Both the position numbers and the translations under genes were made by a program. A DNA stretch of 64,000 nt from an uncultured Sphingomonadaceae bacterium (GTDB taxonomy: Bacteria > Pseudomonadota > Alphaproteobacteria > Sphingomonadales > Sphingomonadaceae), in assembly GCA_947504025.1 (NCBI GenBank), contig CANNFX010000001.1, positions 1,393,302 to 1,457,301 of the forward strand, given 5' to 3'. Shown piece after piece: positions 25,636 through 33,778 of the stretch (within the stretch, counting starts at the first letter, position 1; each line of letters starts with the position of its first letter). Below the pieces are notes generated by a model. It was not told where the DNA came from. It worked only from the letters and a program-made list of their open reading frames with translations, and did no database searches.

Positions 25636-26970
25636 CTAAAGGTCAGTATGAACGCGCGGAATGTTCCGCCGCCCCAGCATCAATTCGCTAAGCGCCCACA
25701 CCAACGCGTCGGCGCGGTCCGGGCTGCGGCCGGGGCCTTCGTAAGTTCCCCCGGCCATCAAGCCGCACATTTCGTCCTCTAACTTTGCGAATGCTTCCGC
25801 GTGGCGGACGCGGCTGGTCTCGTAGAGCGCGGCCACTGGCTCCGCGCGAGCGATTTTACCCTTGCTGGCATGAACTAACTTTATTGGCAGGGCGATATTG
25901 GCTGCGCGTAAGACACTTCCCACCATCGCGCCGCCTTGGTTTGCTTCGGCGACAACACGGTCGGCGCTCCATATCTCGGCTGCGTTGGCGACTGCCCGCG
26001 CCCACTTCTCGGGACTCGGCTTTTCAACCGAGCAATCGGCGAGAACGACGCCGTGTCCCGCTTCGGCCAGCCCCGCAACAACAATCCCGCAGGCGTCGCC
26101 GTGTGCACTGGCGGGTGGATCGACGCCAATCACGATGCGAGTCATTGCGCCCGGTACTCCCGTCTCTCGGCAGGTTTCGATCAAGCTGCGGGTCCATAAG
26201 GCGCCGTCGACCTCGGTAAGGAGTTCGCCGTTCAATTCCTGGCGACCAAGTGCCGTGCCGCCGAATTGCCGATTCATCTCGATAATAAATTGTGGCGGCA
26301 GGTGGCTGCCGTTTTGGAACATCGACCCGCGGCTTACTGCAACGTGCCCTTGCGTCTCTCCGCGCATCAACCGTTGGATCAGCGGAACAGCGCGCGGTGT
26401 TGTTGTCGCGAGTGCCCTGGGCCGTTCGCCAAGCCGCAAACCCATCAGCAAATTGTCCCATGTACGGATCGCACGATCTGATGCGTTATCCCATTTGCCG
26501 ATTTCATCGCACCATGCATGACTGTGTTGCGGGCCTCGGAGACTTTCCGGATCGGCCGCCGAATATAGTGTGGCGCGAGCGCCGTTTTCCCAGCGTAGCT
26601 GACGCAGGGATGGTTCGAATTGCGGCCTGCGATGCGGCGGCGATATAGCTAGAATACCGCTTTCTCCTTCGACCATAACGGCCCGTACTTCGGCCAGTGA
26701 TGCGCCAATAAGAGCAATCCGGGCGCCGGAATTCTGCCAGGCAACACTGCGCACCCATTCAGCACCGGCGCGGGTTTTGCCGAAGCCCCGGCCGGCGCAA
26801 ATTAGCCAGATGTGCCAATCACCGGATGGCGGTAACTGCTCCTGCCGTGCCCATAAATTCCAGTTCCAACGGAAGTCTTGCCGCTCCTCTTCGGAAAGTC
26901 GCGCTACTAATGTCTGACGCGCGCTATCATTCAGATCGCGAAACCAATCCGCGATACCGTCACCTTCCAT
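25636..26970 (-). CDS. GTA large terminase (gp2)
   Basis: A 444-residue packaging motor. The ATPase domain has Walker A C-A-G-R-G-F-G-K-T (Lys65) and Walker B A-W-C-D-E-I (Asp155, Glu156), plus the coupling A-T-T-T-P motif. The nuclease domain has G-V-D-P-P-A-S near residue 275, V-A-E-A-N-Q-G-G and the late D-R-A-D-A-L-V-W, giving the acidic metal-binding residues. GTA terminases package by headful without sequence specificity. It overlaps gp1 by 11 nt. Confidence 0.95.
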   Translation of the reverse strand: MEGDGIADWFRDLNDSARQTLVARLSEEERQDFRWNWNLWARQEQLPPSGDWHIWLICAGRGFGKTRAGAEWVRSVAWQNSGARIALIGASLAEVRAVMVEGESGILAISPPHRRPQFEPSLRQLRWENGARATLYSAADPESLRGPQHSHAWCDEIGKWDNASDRAIRTWDNLLMGLRLGERPRALATTTPRAVPLIQRLMRGETQGHVAVSRGSMFQNGSHLPPQFIIEMNRQFGGTALGRQELNGELLTEVDGALWTRSLIETCRETGVPGAMTRIVIGVDPPASAHGDACGIVVAGLAEAGHGVVLADCSVEKPSPEKWARAVANAAEIWSADRVVAEANQGGAMVGSVLRAANIALPIKLVHASKGKIARAEPVAALYETSRVRHAEAFAKLEDEMCGLMAGGTYEGPGRSPDRADALVWALSELMLGRRNIPRVHTDL

Positions 26971-27463
26971 CGGGCGTGCTCAGCTCGGCGACTTTCAAGC
27001 TTGCTGCCAAGGTTTTATCGCGTGATCGCATCTCTGCGATCTTGGCGTTGATCGAGGCGAGCACTTCAGCCTCGCTGGAGGCACCACGGCGAGCGCGCTC
27101 ACGGGCGATTGTTTCCTTATGCATAGCAAGCAATCTGAGCGCATTGGCCATGTCAAATTTCGGATCGTCGGTAGTTGTCCCAGTTCGGAGGCGGAAGAGC
27201 GTTTCAAGTTCGAGGTGCTCATACCCTTCCAACAGAGCATCATGCCAAGCTTTGGCAAAATCTGGGTCTTCGCGTCGCACCTTATATGCCCGGCGCGGGT
27301 TGATGCCGGTCGTCCGCGCCGCTTCACTGACATTCGATGTTTCAGCCAGAATATCCAGAAACATCGTTCGCCAATGGCGAGTCAACTTGCCCTCTTCACC
27401 TGCAGTATATTCGGGCCTGAGCTCGACGAATAACTGCTTCTTCTGCTTGGCGGGTTTGGCCAT
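26960..27463 (-). CDS. GTA small terminase (gp1)
   Basis: A 167-residue protein in the position of RcGTA gp1, which is known to be the TerS subunit. It has an N-terminal helix-turn-helix-like segment (T-S-N-V-S-E-A-A-R-T-T-G-I-N-P-R-R-A-Y-K-V-R-R) and a C-terminal coiled coil rich in Arg, Ala and Glu (about residues 110-160). The family has lost specific pac recognition, in line with random packaging. First gene of the cluster; promoter candidate about 100 nt upstream. Confidence 0.88.
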   Translation of the reverse strand: MAKPAKQKKQLFVELRPEYTAGEEGKLTRHWRTMFLDILAETSNVSEAARTTGINPRRAYKVRREDPDFAKAWHDALLEGYEHLELETLFRLRTGTTTDDPKFDMANALRLLAMHKETIARERARRGASSEAEVLASINAKIAEMRSRDKTLAASLKVAELSTPDGR

Positions 27464-27557
27464 CCGTCGTTTCCCCGTCAGTTTTCGATTGGCCGAAACA
27501 AAAGAGGCGGACCATGGGGCCCGCCGCTACCGAATCGGTTTATCGCGATGTTCCGTT

Positions 27558-27586
27558 TCTCTAACCAAAGAGCGTCACGATGTCAA
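27558..27586 (-). promoter_or_regulatory. Candidate promoter of the GTA cluster
   Basis: On the minus strand a perfect TTGACA (27581-27586) is followed after 17 nt by TAGAGA (27558-27563), a weak -10. The leader to the gp1 ATG would be about 90 nt. A good -35 with a poor -10 suits a promoter helped by an activator or silent by default. Confidence 0.5.
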
Positions 27587-27606
27587 TAGAAAAGTGCCAA
27601 ATAGGT

Positions 27607-27612
27607 TATAAT
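27607..27612 (+). promoter_or_regulatory. -10 element of the divergent YqaA-family gene
   Basis: A perfect TATAAT faces away from the GTA cluster, 70 nt before the YqaA-family ATG. No good -35 is seen at the right distance; the GTA -35 lies only 20 nt away on the other strand, so the two promoters probably interfere. Confidence 0.45.
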
Positions 27613-27682
27613 GAGGGGCTTGCCGCCGCGTTTTGGGTCCTTTAAGCGCACGGTGTCTCTGGTGATCCGAAGAAAACAATCC

Positions 27683-28327
27683 ATGCTCCGCAAACTATAC
27701 GATTGGACAATGGCCAAGGCCGCGCACCCGCACGCAGTGTGGTGGCTCGCGATGTTTAGCTTTATCGAAGCAAGCTTCTTTCCGATCCCGCCGCATCCGC
27801 TGCTTGGTTTGATGTGTCTTGCAGAACCGAAGAAAGCGATTCGCTTCGCTGCAGTCGCGACGGGCGCATCGGTGCTCGGTGGATTGCTAGGCTATCTGAT
27901 CGGGGCCACGTTGTATGATACGGTGGGCAGTCAGTTATTGTCATGGCTCGGTTTGACTGAGAGCTTTCCGGCAGCGGTCTGCTATTTGCGCGAATATGGC
28001 TTCTGGCTGTTCGTCGCCAAGGGCGCGACGCCAATTCCGTTTAAGCTACTGACCATTACGGCAGGCTTCATGGCGATGCCGCTGGGCATGTTCATTCTGG
28101 GCAGCATTGTCAGCCGAGCGATCAGCTTCATGATTGTGGGTGTGTTGTTCCGTCTGTTCGGTGCGCCGATCAAGCGCTTCATCGACAAGTATCTGGGGCT
28201 GGTAACGGCAGGCTTCATCGTCGCTGTTATCGGCGGGTTCGCCGCATTGACTCTGCTCGGCGGTGACGGGGAAGGTACTGCTGACAAATGCGCCAGCGCG
28301 ACAATGGAAAGTGTCGGCGGGCTCTAG
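27683..28327 (+). CDS. YqaA / DedA-family (VTT domain) membrane protein
   Basis: A 214-residue inner-membrane protein of the SNARE-associated / VTT family, YqaA subgroup. Signs are F-S-F-I-E-A-S-F-F-P-I-P-P-H-P-L-L, G-A-x-L-G-G-L-L-G-Y-L-I-G and the reentrant-loop segment K-G-A-T-P-I-P-F-K-L-L-T-I-T-A-G. Such proteins move lipids or small anions across the membrane. Start M-L-R-K-L-Y-D-W at 27683 is preferred over the frame opening at 27611, which includes the promoter region. Confidence 0.88.
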   Translation: MLRKLYDWTMAKAAHPHAVWWLAMFSFIEASFFPIPPHPLLGLMCLAEPKKAIRFAAVATGASVLGGLLGYLIGATLYDTVGSQLLSWLGLTESFPAAVCYLREYGFWLFVAKGATPIPFKLLTITAGFMAMPLGMFILGSIVSRAISFMIVGVLFRLFGAPIKRFIDKYLGLVTAGFIVAVIGGFAALTLLGGDGEGTADKCASATMESVGGL

Positions 28328-29017
28328 CTAGCTGCGTGCGAAGCTGAGCAGCCCTGCAATATCGAGCACTTCGATCTTGCCATATCCACGTTGCAGCAGC
28401 TGATCTGCTTCCAGTTTTGCAAGGGCAGTACTTACGGTCATCCTGGTGGCCCCCACTAGTTCAGCGATTTCTTGCTGACTGACAGCGACGTTGGTTTGGC
28501 CTCCACTCGCCATTCTGGCTAATGTGATGGCGACCCGTCCTGCGGCATGCAGGCGTCCGCGTTCGACCATTGCATCAAGCTGTTCCTGCAGTTGGCGTGC
28601 CAGGGCTGACAGCAATGCCCTTGATGCGCCAGCATCATTGGCAAGTTCACGTTCGTAGAGAGCGGAAGGGAGCCAGCGGAGTACTGTTCCTTCCTGAGCG
28701 ACTGCATCGACAACCCGGCGCCGGCCCGAAAGAACTGCCAACTCACCATAGCTATCGCCTGGCCCTAATTGTGCGATTGCATCGAAATCCCCGCTTTCGG
28801 AAAATTGACCAACCCGCACACCACCCGCTTCGATCAACCAGAAGCCGGCAGCTTCCTCATGCCGGAGCGTGACGAGTTGGCCTTCGGAAAAGCGGTGAAT
28901 GCCCGATCCTGCGATCAATCTCTGCCGCGCGCCATCGGGCAGGGCGGCGAACAAAGTCGGCGCAACCACCGACCGTCCTGCAGTTCTTGCCACATCAGAT
29001 TGTAAAGTACTTGGCAT
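28328..29017 (-). CDS. Crp/Fnr-family transcriptional regulator
   Basis: A 229-residue regulator. The N-terminal cyclic-nucleotide-binding-like barrel (about 20-130) has G-D-S-Y-G-E-L-A-V-L-S-G-R-R-R, close to the cAMP phosphate loop. A long helix (about 135-160) links it to a winged helix with Q-Q-E-I-A-E-L-V-G-A-T-R-M-T-V-S-T-A-L-A-K-L-E (about 180-205). No N-terminal cysteine cluster, so it is not an oxygen-sensing Fnr. The gene is divergent from the hydroxylase at 29071 with only 53 nt between, so regulation of that gene and itself is likely. Confidence 0.88.
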   Translation of the reverse strand: MPSTLQSDVARTAGRSVVAPTLFAALPDGARQRLIAGSGIHRFSEGQLVTLRHEEAAGFWLIEAGGVRVGQFSESGDFDAIAQLGPGDSYGELAVLSGRRRVVDAVAQEGTVLRWLPSALYERELANDAGASRALLSALARQLQEQLDAMVERGRLHAAGRVAITLARMASGGQTNVAVSQQEIAELVGATRMTVSTALAKLEADQLLQRGYGKIEVLDIAGLLSFARS

Positions 29018-29070
29018 TACGATGGTAGATAAGCGTTATGAAGACTCACGACAAGAGAGAGGATCCTGCC

Positions 29071-29925
29071 ATGCCGTCATCTACAATCGCAATTCTGTTG
29101 ATCTATTTCAGTTACGGGGTGCTAGAATTCGTGCGCTCCGACCTGTTCGGCAAGCAGGAACAAACCCGCGATGATGGCATCGTCGAGTTCGTAAGCACCA
29201 CTGTACTGCTGCTAGCTACACAGCCAGCAATCCTGTTCACTTCTGGCGCGTTGATGGGCCTCGTCCTGCCAGATATGAAAAACGCGCTGGCGGGCATCAA
29301 CATTTTTGCTGCGATCGCGCTATTTTTGGTGCTGGATGATCTGGCGCAATACTGGTGGCACCGCGCATCACACTCGACAAAGTGGCTCTACAACCTCCAC
29401 CGCGCGCACCACAACGCGCGCTATATGAGCATCCGTCTCGTCTACCGGAACAACATTTTCTATTATATGATGATGCCGGGAATCTGGCTATCGGGCGTGC
29501 TGATCTACATGGGGCTGGGCTGGGTATATGCTGGCTACATTGTTGTGAAGCTGTTGGTGATTACCGGGGCGCATAGCGACGTCGCTTGGGACAAGCCGCT
29601 CTATGAAATTCCGTGGCTGTCACCTGTTATGTGGGTCGTGGAACGCACGTTCTCAACGCCGGCCACCCATCACGCGCATCATGGCCGCCATCTGGAAGAC
29701 CCAGCGACCCATTATAAAGGCAATTACGGAAATTTGCTGTTCCTTTGGGATGTGCTGTTCGGCACTGCTAAGTTCACACGGACCTATCCGACCAGCTTCG
29801 GTGTCGAGAACCTGCCCAAGGCGACTCTCGGACAACAGCTTCTGTGGCCGCTGTTTCCTGGAAGGAAAGTCGTGGAGGAGGCTGAGGAGTCAGGCGCTGG
29901 CGCAACGAACTGGTCCAACAGCTAG
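29071..29925 (+). CDS. Sterol desaturase / fatty acid hydroxylase family membrane enzyme (second copy)
   Basis: A 284-residue membrane di-iron oxygenase. Histidine clusters: H-R-A-S-H, H-R-A-H-H-N and later H-H-A-H-H-G-R-H. About four or five hydrophobic segments precede and separate them. It differs strongly from the other family member at 2965 and is probably not a recent duplicate. The ATG at 29071 has GAGAGAGGA 7 nt upstream and is preferred to the ATG at 29038. Likely controlled by the divergent Crp/Fnr regulator. Confidence 0.87.
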   Translation: MPSSTIAILLIYFSYGVLEFVRSDLFGKQEQTRDDGIVEFVSTTVLLLATQPAILFTSGALMGLVLPDMKNALAGINIFAAIALFLVLDDLAQYWWHRASHSTKWLYNLHRAHHNARYMSIRLVYRNNIFYYMMMPGIWLSGVLIYMGLGWVYAGYIVVKLLVITGAHSDVAWDKPLYEIPWLSPVMWVVERTFSTPATHHAHHGRHLEDPATHYKGNYGNLLFLWDVLFGTAKFTRTYPTSFGVENLPKATLGQQLLWPLFPGRKVVEEAEESGAGATNWSNS

Positions 29926-29981
29926 GCAGTGAATGCATGACGGTGTAGTTATGCGTCTCGGCATACGACTTTGGAACCATC

Positions 29982-30863
29982 ATGACACCAGCGCTTACGA
30001 TACAGCCATTCTTTGACGAGCCGACTAATACGGTCAGCTATTTGATTGCTGACAAAGCGTCAGGCCAAGCGGCCGTGATCGACCCCGTGCTCGATTTCGA
30101 TTTGGCCACTGGTCAGGTGGATGTGCGTTCGGCGGATAAAATTCTGACCGCCGCTGAACAGTCGGGATTGAAGATCAAGCTGGTTCTGGAAACGCACGTC
30201 CATGCCGATCATCTTTCGGCTGCACCCTATATCAAAGCGAAAACTGACGCCCTTATCGGGATCGGCGATCATGTTCGCGATGTGCAGGCAATTTTCCGGC
30301 CGATCTTCGCGGCAGAAGATCTATCTACGGATGGATCTGACTTCGATCGCCTGTTTGCAGATGAAGAGCGCTTCGCCCTAGGCGGTCTAGAAGTCGAAGT
30401 ATTGCACGTACCCGGCCACACACCTGCCGATGTGGCATATAAAATTACCGACGTGGTCTTTGTTGGCGACACTCTTTTTATGCCTGACTACGGAACGGCC
30501 AGAGCTGATTTTCCCGGCGGAGATGCGCAGCAATTGTATCGATCAATTCGCAAACTTCTATCCTTGCCGCGCGAAACAAGGCTCTTCATGTGCCACGATT
30601 ACAAGGCTCCCGGGCGCGATGCTTATGCGTGGGAAACGACTGTTGGTGATCAGCTCGACAATAGCGTGCATGTGAGCGCTGCTGTGACGGAAGAGGATTT
30701 TATCGCCATGCGTAAGGCACGTGACGCCGGCCTATCCGCGCCGCGATTACTTCTGCCGTCAGTGCAAGTGAATATCCGCGCTGGCCGCTTCCCGCCTGCC
30801 GAGGTAAATGGAGTCAGTTATCTAAGAGTGCCGGTAAAACCAGTACCCGCCCCTGTTTCGTAA
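29982..30863 (+). CDS. MBL-fold hydrolase, persulfide dioxygenase / Blh-like
   Basis: A 293-residue metallo-beta-lactamase-fold protein. The metal site is T-H-V-H-A-D-H, the H-V-P-G-H-T-P motif, D of V-G-D-T-L-F-M-P-D-Y-G-T-A-R-A-D-F-P-G-G and the late C-H-D-Y. The P-D-Y-G-T-A-R-x-D-F-P-G-G-D segment and C-H-D-Y are those of ETHE1/Blh-type sulfur dioxygenases rather than glyoxalase II. It would oxidise glutathione persulfide to sulfite. The phosphatase-like partner domain of Blh proteins is encoded apart at 4306. Confidence 0.86.
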   Translation: MTPALTIQPFFDEPTNTVSYLIADKASGQAAVIDPVLDFDLATGQVDVRSADKILTAAEQSGLKIKLVLETHVHADHLSAAPYIKAKTDALIGIGDHVRDVQAIFRPIFAAEDLSTDGSDFDRLFADEERFALGGLEVEVLHVPGHTPADVAYKITDVVFVGDTLFMPDYGTARADFPGGDAQQLYRSIRKLLSLPRETRLFMCHDYKAPGRDAYAWETTVGDQLDNSVHVSAAVTEEDFIAMRKARDAGLSAPRLLLPSVQVNIRAGRFPPAEVNGVSYLRVPVKPVPAPVS

Positions 30864-30886
30864 GTTTCGCTGGGTGAGGCAGCAGA

Positions 30887-32104
30887 TTAAATAATCCCGA
30901 TAGCCTTCCCGGCGCGTTCGAACATACCCAAGATTGTCCGAACTTCTTCTTCAGTATGCTCGGCGCAGAGCGAGCAGCGTAGCAGAGTCATATTGGCTGG
31001 TGTCGCTGGCGGACGGGCGAGGTTTACATATAGCCCCTCGTGCAACAGCGCTTCCCACATGGCGGCACCTTTTTCGAGATCAGGCATGATGACTGCGATG
31101 ATAGCGCTTTGCGCCTCTTCCGTTCCGAGCTGGAAGCCGAGATCACGCAGGCCCTGGTGCAGATTACGAGAGTTCTCCCACAAATGCGCGCGCTTGTTTG
31201 AGCCGTGCATCAACTTGCGGATACTTGTGGCTGCTGTTGCGACTACGCTGGGCGGTAGGCTAGCGGTGAAGACATAAGGACGGCAGACGAGCCGCATGAT
31301 TTCAAACTTTGGATGGTTGGAAACGCAAAATCCGCCAACTGTGCCCACACTCTTCGAGAATGTACCGATGATGAAATCAACATCGTCCATTACATCGACA
31401 TCTTCGACAACACCGCGGCCATTTTTGCCAATGAAACCCATCGAATGGGCTTCGTCGACCAGAACCATCGCCCCGTTTTCCTTGGCGATGCGGACCATTT
31501 CTTTGAGCGGTGCGACATCGCCGAGCATCGAGTATACGCCCTCGATTACAACCAGCTTACCGGCACCTTCGGGGATACGCTTCAGGCGCTTTTCCATGGC
31601 TTCGATGTCATTATGCTTGAATGGCACGATCTCCGCATTGCCCATCGCGCAGCCATCCCAGATGCTGGCGTGGCTATCGATATCCAGTACGATATAATCG
31701 CCCTTACCGGCAATTGCGCTGATGATGCCGAGATTGGCCAGATAGCCGGTGGAGAAGACCATCGCGTGGTCCATGTCGTAAAATTCTTTGAGGGCTTCCT
31801 CGCATTCCTTGTGGCCCTGATACGTACCGTTCAAAACGCGGCTGCCGGTGGTTCCGGTGCCGAAATCGGTAAGTGCTTGTTTACCCGCTTCGATCACATC
31901 CGGATCAAAGGTCATGCCCATGTAATTGTAGGTACCAAGCAAGATCGTATCGCGTCCGTTGCATATTGCGCGGGTCGGCGAGAGAACTTTCTCCATCACC
32001 AGACTGAATGGATCGGTCAGTCCGTGTTCGAGCAACGCCCGGCGTTGTTCGATCAGCGGATCGAATTTACTGAACAGGTCGGGGGTGCTGGTACCTTCGC
32101 TCAT
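30887..32104 (-). CDS. spt: Serine palmitoyltransferase
   Basis: A 405-residue PLP enzyme of the alpha-oxoamine synthase family that condenses serine and palmitoyl-thioester to 3-ketosphinganine, the first step of sphingolipid synthesis. It closely resembles the Sphingomonas paucimobilis enzyme as recalled: G-T-Y-N-Y-M-G-M-T-F-D-P-D-V, D-S-H-A-S-I-W-D (His145), V-D-E-A-H-S-M-G (Asp217, His220), the Schiff-base Lys251 in T-F-S-K-S-V-G-T, and R-P-P-A-T-P. It is soluble, unlike eukaryotic SPT. The ATG at 32104 lies 7 nt after the acp stop. Confidence 0.95.
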   Translation of the reverse strand: MSEGTSTPDLFSKFDPLIEQRRALLEHGLTDPFSLVMEKVLSPTRAICNGRDTILLGTYNYMGMTFDPDVIEAGKQALTDFGTGTTGSRVLNGTYQGHKECEEALKEFYDMDHAMVFSTGYLANLGIISAIAGKGDYIVLDIDSHASIWDGCAMGNAEIVPFKHNDIEAMEKRLKRIPEGAGKLVVIEGVYSMLGDVAPLKEMVRIAKENGAMVLVDEAHSMGFIGKNGRGVVEDVDVMDDVDFIIGTFSKSVGTVGGFCVSNHPKFEIMRLVCRPYVFTASLPPSVVATAATSIRKLMHGSNKRAHLWENSRNLHQGLRDLGFQLGTEEAQSAIIAVIMPDLEKGAAMWEALLHEGLYVNLARPPATPANMTLLRCSLCAEHTEEEVRTILGMFERAGKAIGII

Positions 32105-32111
32105 GGTGGGC

Positions 32112-32354
32112 TCAACCGTCCTTTGACTTGAAGACAGCGTCGACAAGCTGACCGTATTTTTCGATTTCGGCCTGCTGGTTCATGCTTATGATGATGTCGA
32201 ACTCGTCTTCGATGGCTGCGACGAAATCCATTACCGTCAGGCTGTCGAATTCAAGATCACCAGCAAAAGTGGTTTCTTCGGCGATCGTCACTTCCTTCTT
32301 ATTGAAGGGTTCGATCAGGGTGCGAATGGTCGCGTCTACAGTAGCTCTGTCCAT
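32112..32354 (-). CDS. Acyl carrier protein partner of serine palmitoyltransferase
   Basis: An 80-residue acyl carrier protein. The phosphopantetheine serine is Ser38 in L-E-F-D-S-L-T-V-M-D, followed by an acidic helix (A-A-I-E-D-E-F-D-I). It is not the housekeeping AcpP (no A-D-S-L-D pattern) but a dedicated one encoded just before spt, as in other sphingolipid-making alphaproteobacteria, where it probably delivers acyl chains. ATG at 32354 with AGGA upstream; the longer frame adds 11 unlikely residues. Confidence 0.9.
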   Translation of the reverse strand: MDRATVDATIRTLIEPFNKKEVTIAEETTFAGDLEFDSLTVMDFVAAIEDEFDIIISMNQQAEIEKYGQLVDAVFKSKDG

Positions 32355-32428
32355 GGGAAGGTGTCCTAAGAGTGGTTTACGGCGCAAAAGAGGCTAGCAG
32401 CGATGAATGTCAAGCGAACGGACCGCAA

Positions 32429-32812
32429 CTATTGTGCCGCTGCCGGGCTAGGGAGGAGTGCTTTGACCGCTTGCATGAAGGGTCCGATGCTTACCGGTTT
32501 TGCAAGATAGCCTTCTGCCCCAGCGTCACGGATACGGTCTTCGTCACCTTTTCCGGCATAGGCGGTGACTGCCAGAATGGGGATGGCGCGTAACGATACA
32601 TCCTCTTTCATGGCAAGGATCAGATCGACACCGGAAATCTCTGCCAGCTGGATATCCATGATCACCAGATCTGGGGCAAAGCTGCGCGCGGCCCCCAGCA
32701 CGGCGTTGCCGTCAGCGACGGGTTCGACTTCCATGCCACCGGCGCGCAAAACGTCCGTGAACAATTTGCGGTTGAGGTCGTTATCCTCGACAACAAGTAT
32801 TCTCTTCGCCAT
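32429..32812 (-). CDS. divK: Single-domain response regulator DivK
   Basis: A 127-residue receiver with no output domain. Phosphoacceptor Asp53 lies in I-M-D-I-Q-L, acidic pocket E9-D10, Thr in A-V-T-A-Y-A, and Lys in L-A-K-P-V. Position of Asp53 and overall sequence match DivK, which controls CckA through DivL in the cell cycle and thereby CtrA; in Rhodobacter CtrA is needed for GTA production. A GTG at 32818 is an alternative start. It diverges from the DUF3572 gene. Confidence 0.88.
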   Translation of the reverse strand: MAKRILVVEDNDLNRKLFTDVLRAGGMEVEPVADGNAVLGAARSFAPDLVIMDIQLAEISGVDLILAMKEDVSLRAIPILAVTAYAGKGDEDRIRDAGAEGYLAKPVSIGPFMQAVKALLPSPAAAQ

Positions 32813-32837
32813 GGCCACTCTTTATGACCGACATGGG

Positions 32838-33125
32838 ATGCTGACAATTCTTCGCGATAAACCTTCCCCCGCTCCAAGCGATCCGCAGGTGCTTGCGCTA
32901 TCAGCGCTCGGTTGGGTTCTGGCTGATGATGACCGGGCGCAGCGCCTCCTTACGCTCACCGGCCTGACGCCCGATATCCTGCGTGATAGCCTTGGTGATC
33001 GGTCAATCCATCAGGCTGTCCTGGATTTCCTGTGCGGACATGAGCCTGATCTACTTGCAGCGTCCGAAGCGCTTGGCGTCGACCCAACCGAAATAGCAAT
33101 TGCCCGAGAAAGGCTGAGTGTATGA
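32838..33125 (+). CDS. DUF3572 family protein
   Basis: A 95-residue helical protein with the DUF3572 pattern A-L-S-A-L-G-W-V-L-A-D-D-D-R-A-Q-R-L-L and L-D-F-L-C-G-H-E-P-D-L-L. In many alphaproteobacteria it neighbours divK. Function unknown. The ATG at 32838 is preferred; one at 32811 would overlap the divK start on the other strand. Its ATGA couples it to the HAD gene. Confidence 0.82.
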   Translation: MLTILRDKPSPAPSDPQVLALSALGWVLADDDRAQRLLTLTGLTPDILRDSLGDRSIHQAVLDFLCGHEPDLLAASEALGVDPTEIAIARERLSV

Positions 33126-33778
33126 ACCGCCCTCTGGTAATTACCGATTGTGACGAAGTGTTGTTGCACATGGTCAGCCACTTCAAGAACTGGCTTGATG
33201 AGGAGCAAGAGGTAACATTCAAGATGAATGGTGGCGATTTTGCCAATGCCCTGCGCCGTAAAGACAATGATGAACCTGTTGAACAGACTGAAATCTGGCG
33301 GTTGCTGAACTTGTTCTTCGATTATGAAATGGACAGGCAGACCGAAATCCCTGGGGCTTCGGCAGCTCTGGCTGCAATCGGCGAGAATGCCGATGTTGTG
33401 GTTTTGACCAACCTGCTCGACCATCGGCGTGACCAACGCACGCAGCAGCTGGCAACCCACGGTATTAACGTGCCAGTGTTCACCAATCAGGGCCCCAAGG
33501 GTCTAGCAATCCGTAGCATTCTTGATGAGTACAAACCCAGCCGGGCGATCTTCATCGACGATTTGGCGCAGCACCATGCTTCAGCTTTCGAACAGACCCC
33601 CGAAGTTGGTAGGCTGCATTTCGTAGGCGAACCCACGCTCGCTCCCCATATTCCCTGCGCCAGACAGGCCGGTCACGCTGATGCGCGCATTGACCGATGG
33701 GATGAAGCCTTGCCTTGGTTGCTTACCCGCTTGCATAAAGAACCCGCCTCTATTGAGAGAACGCATGATGAAGCCTGA
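33122..33778 (+). CDS. HAD-superfamily hydrolase
   Basis: A 218-residue protein. Motif I is D-C-D-E-V (nucleophile Asp9), motif II V-V-L-T-N-L, a Lys in G-P-K-G, and motif IV F-I-D-D-L. The cap region is small. Substrate unknown. Coupled to DUF3572 by ATGA and to the RidA gene by a 14-nt overlap. Confidence 0.82.
   Translation: MNRPLVITDCDEVLLHMVSHFKNWLDEEQEVTFKMNGGDFANALRRKDNDEPVEQTEIWRLLNLFFDYEMDRQTEIPGASAALAAIGENADVVVLTNLLDHRRDQRTQQLATHGINVPVFTNQGPKGLAIRSILDEYKPSRAIFIDDLAQHHASAFEQTPEVGRLHFVGEPTLAPHIPCARQAGHADARIDRWDEALPWLLTRLHKEPASIERTHDEA

Larger units (their letters stand above)
13811..27463 (-). mobile_element. Gene transfer agent structural cluster (RcGTA-like)
   Basis: Seventeen consecutive minus-strand genes from small terminase to a DUF2793 protein follow the order of the Rhodobacter capsulatus GTA (g1-g15) with all major modules: packaging, head, connector, tail and tip. 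All frames are open and most junctions overlap by 1-17 nt. There is no integrase, repressor, replication or lysis gene and no att-like repeat, which fits a domesticated GTA rather than a prophage. The tape-measure gene is short, as in RcGTA. Regulators (GafA, CtrA targets) and endolysin/holin genes must be elsewhere. Orientation and integrity suggest it is under selection; activity is not shown. Confidence 0.9.

Noticed and set aside
13811..27463. Interpretation as an ordinary integrated prophage
   Set aside because: No integrase, repressor, replication or lysis genes and no flanking direct repeat; gene order and short tape measure fit a GTA.
31313..32131. 272-residue plus-strand frame over spt
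   Set aside because: Antisense shadow of serine palmitoyltransferase, which has all catalytic residues.
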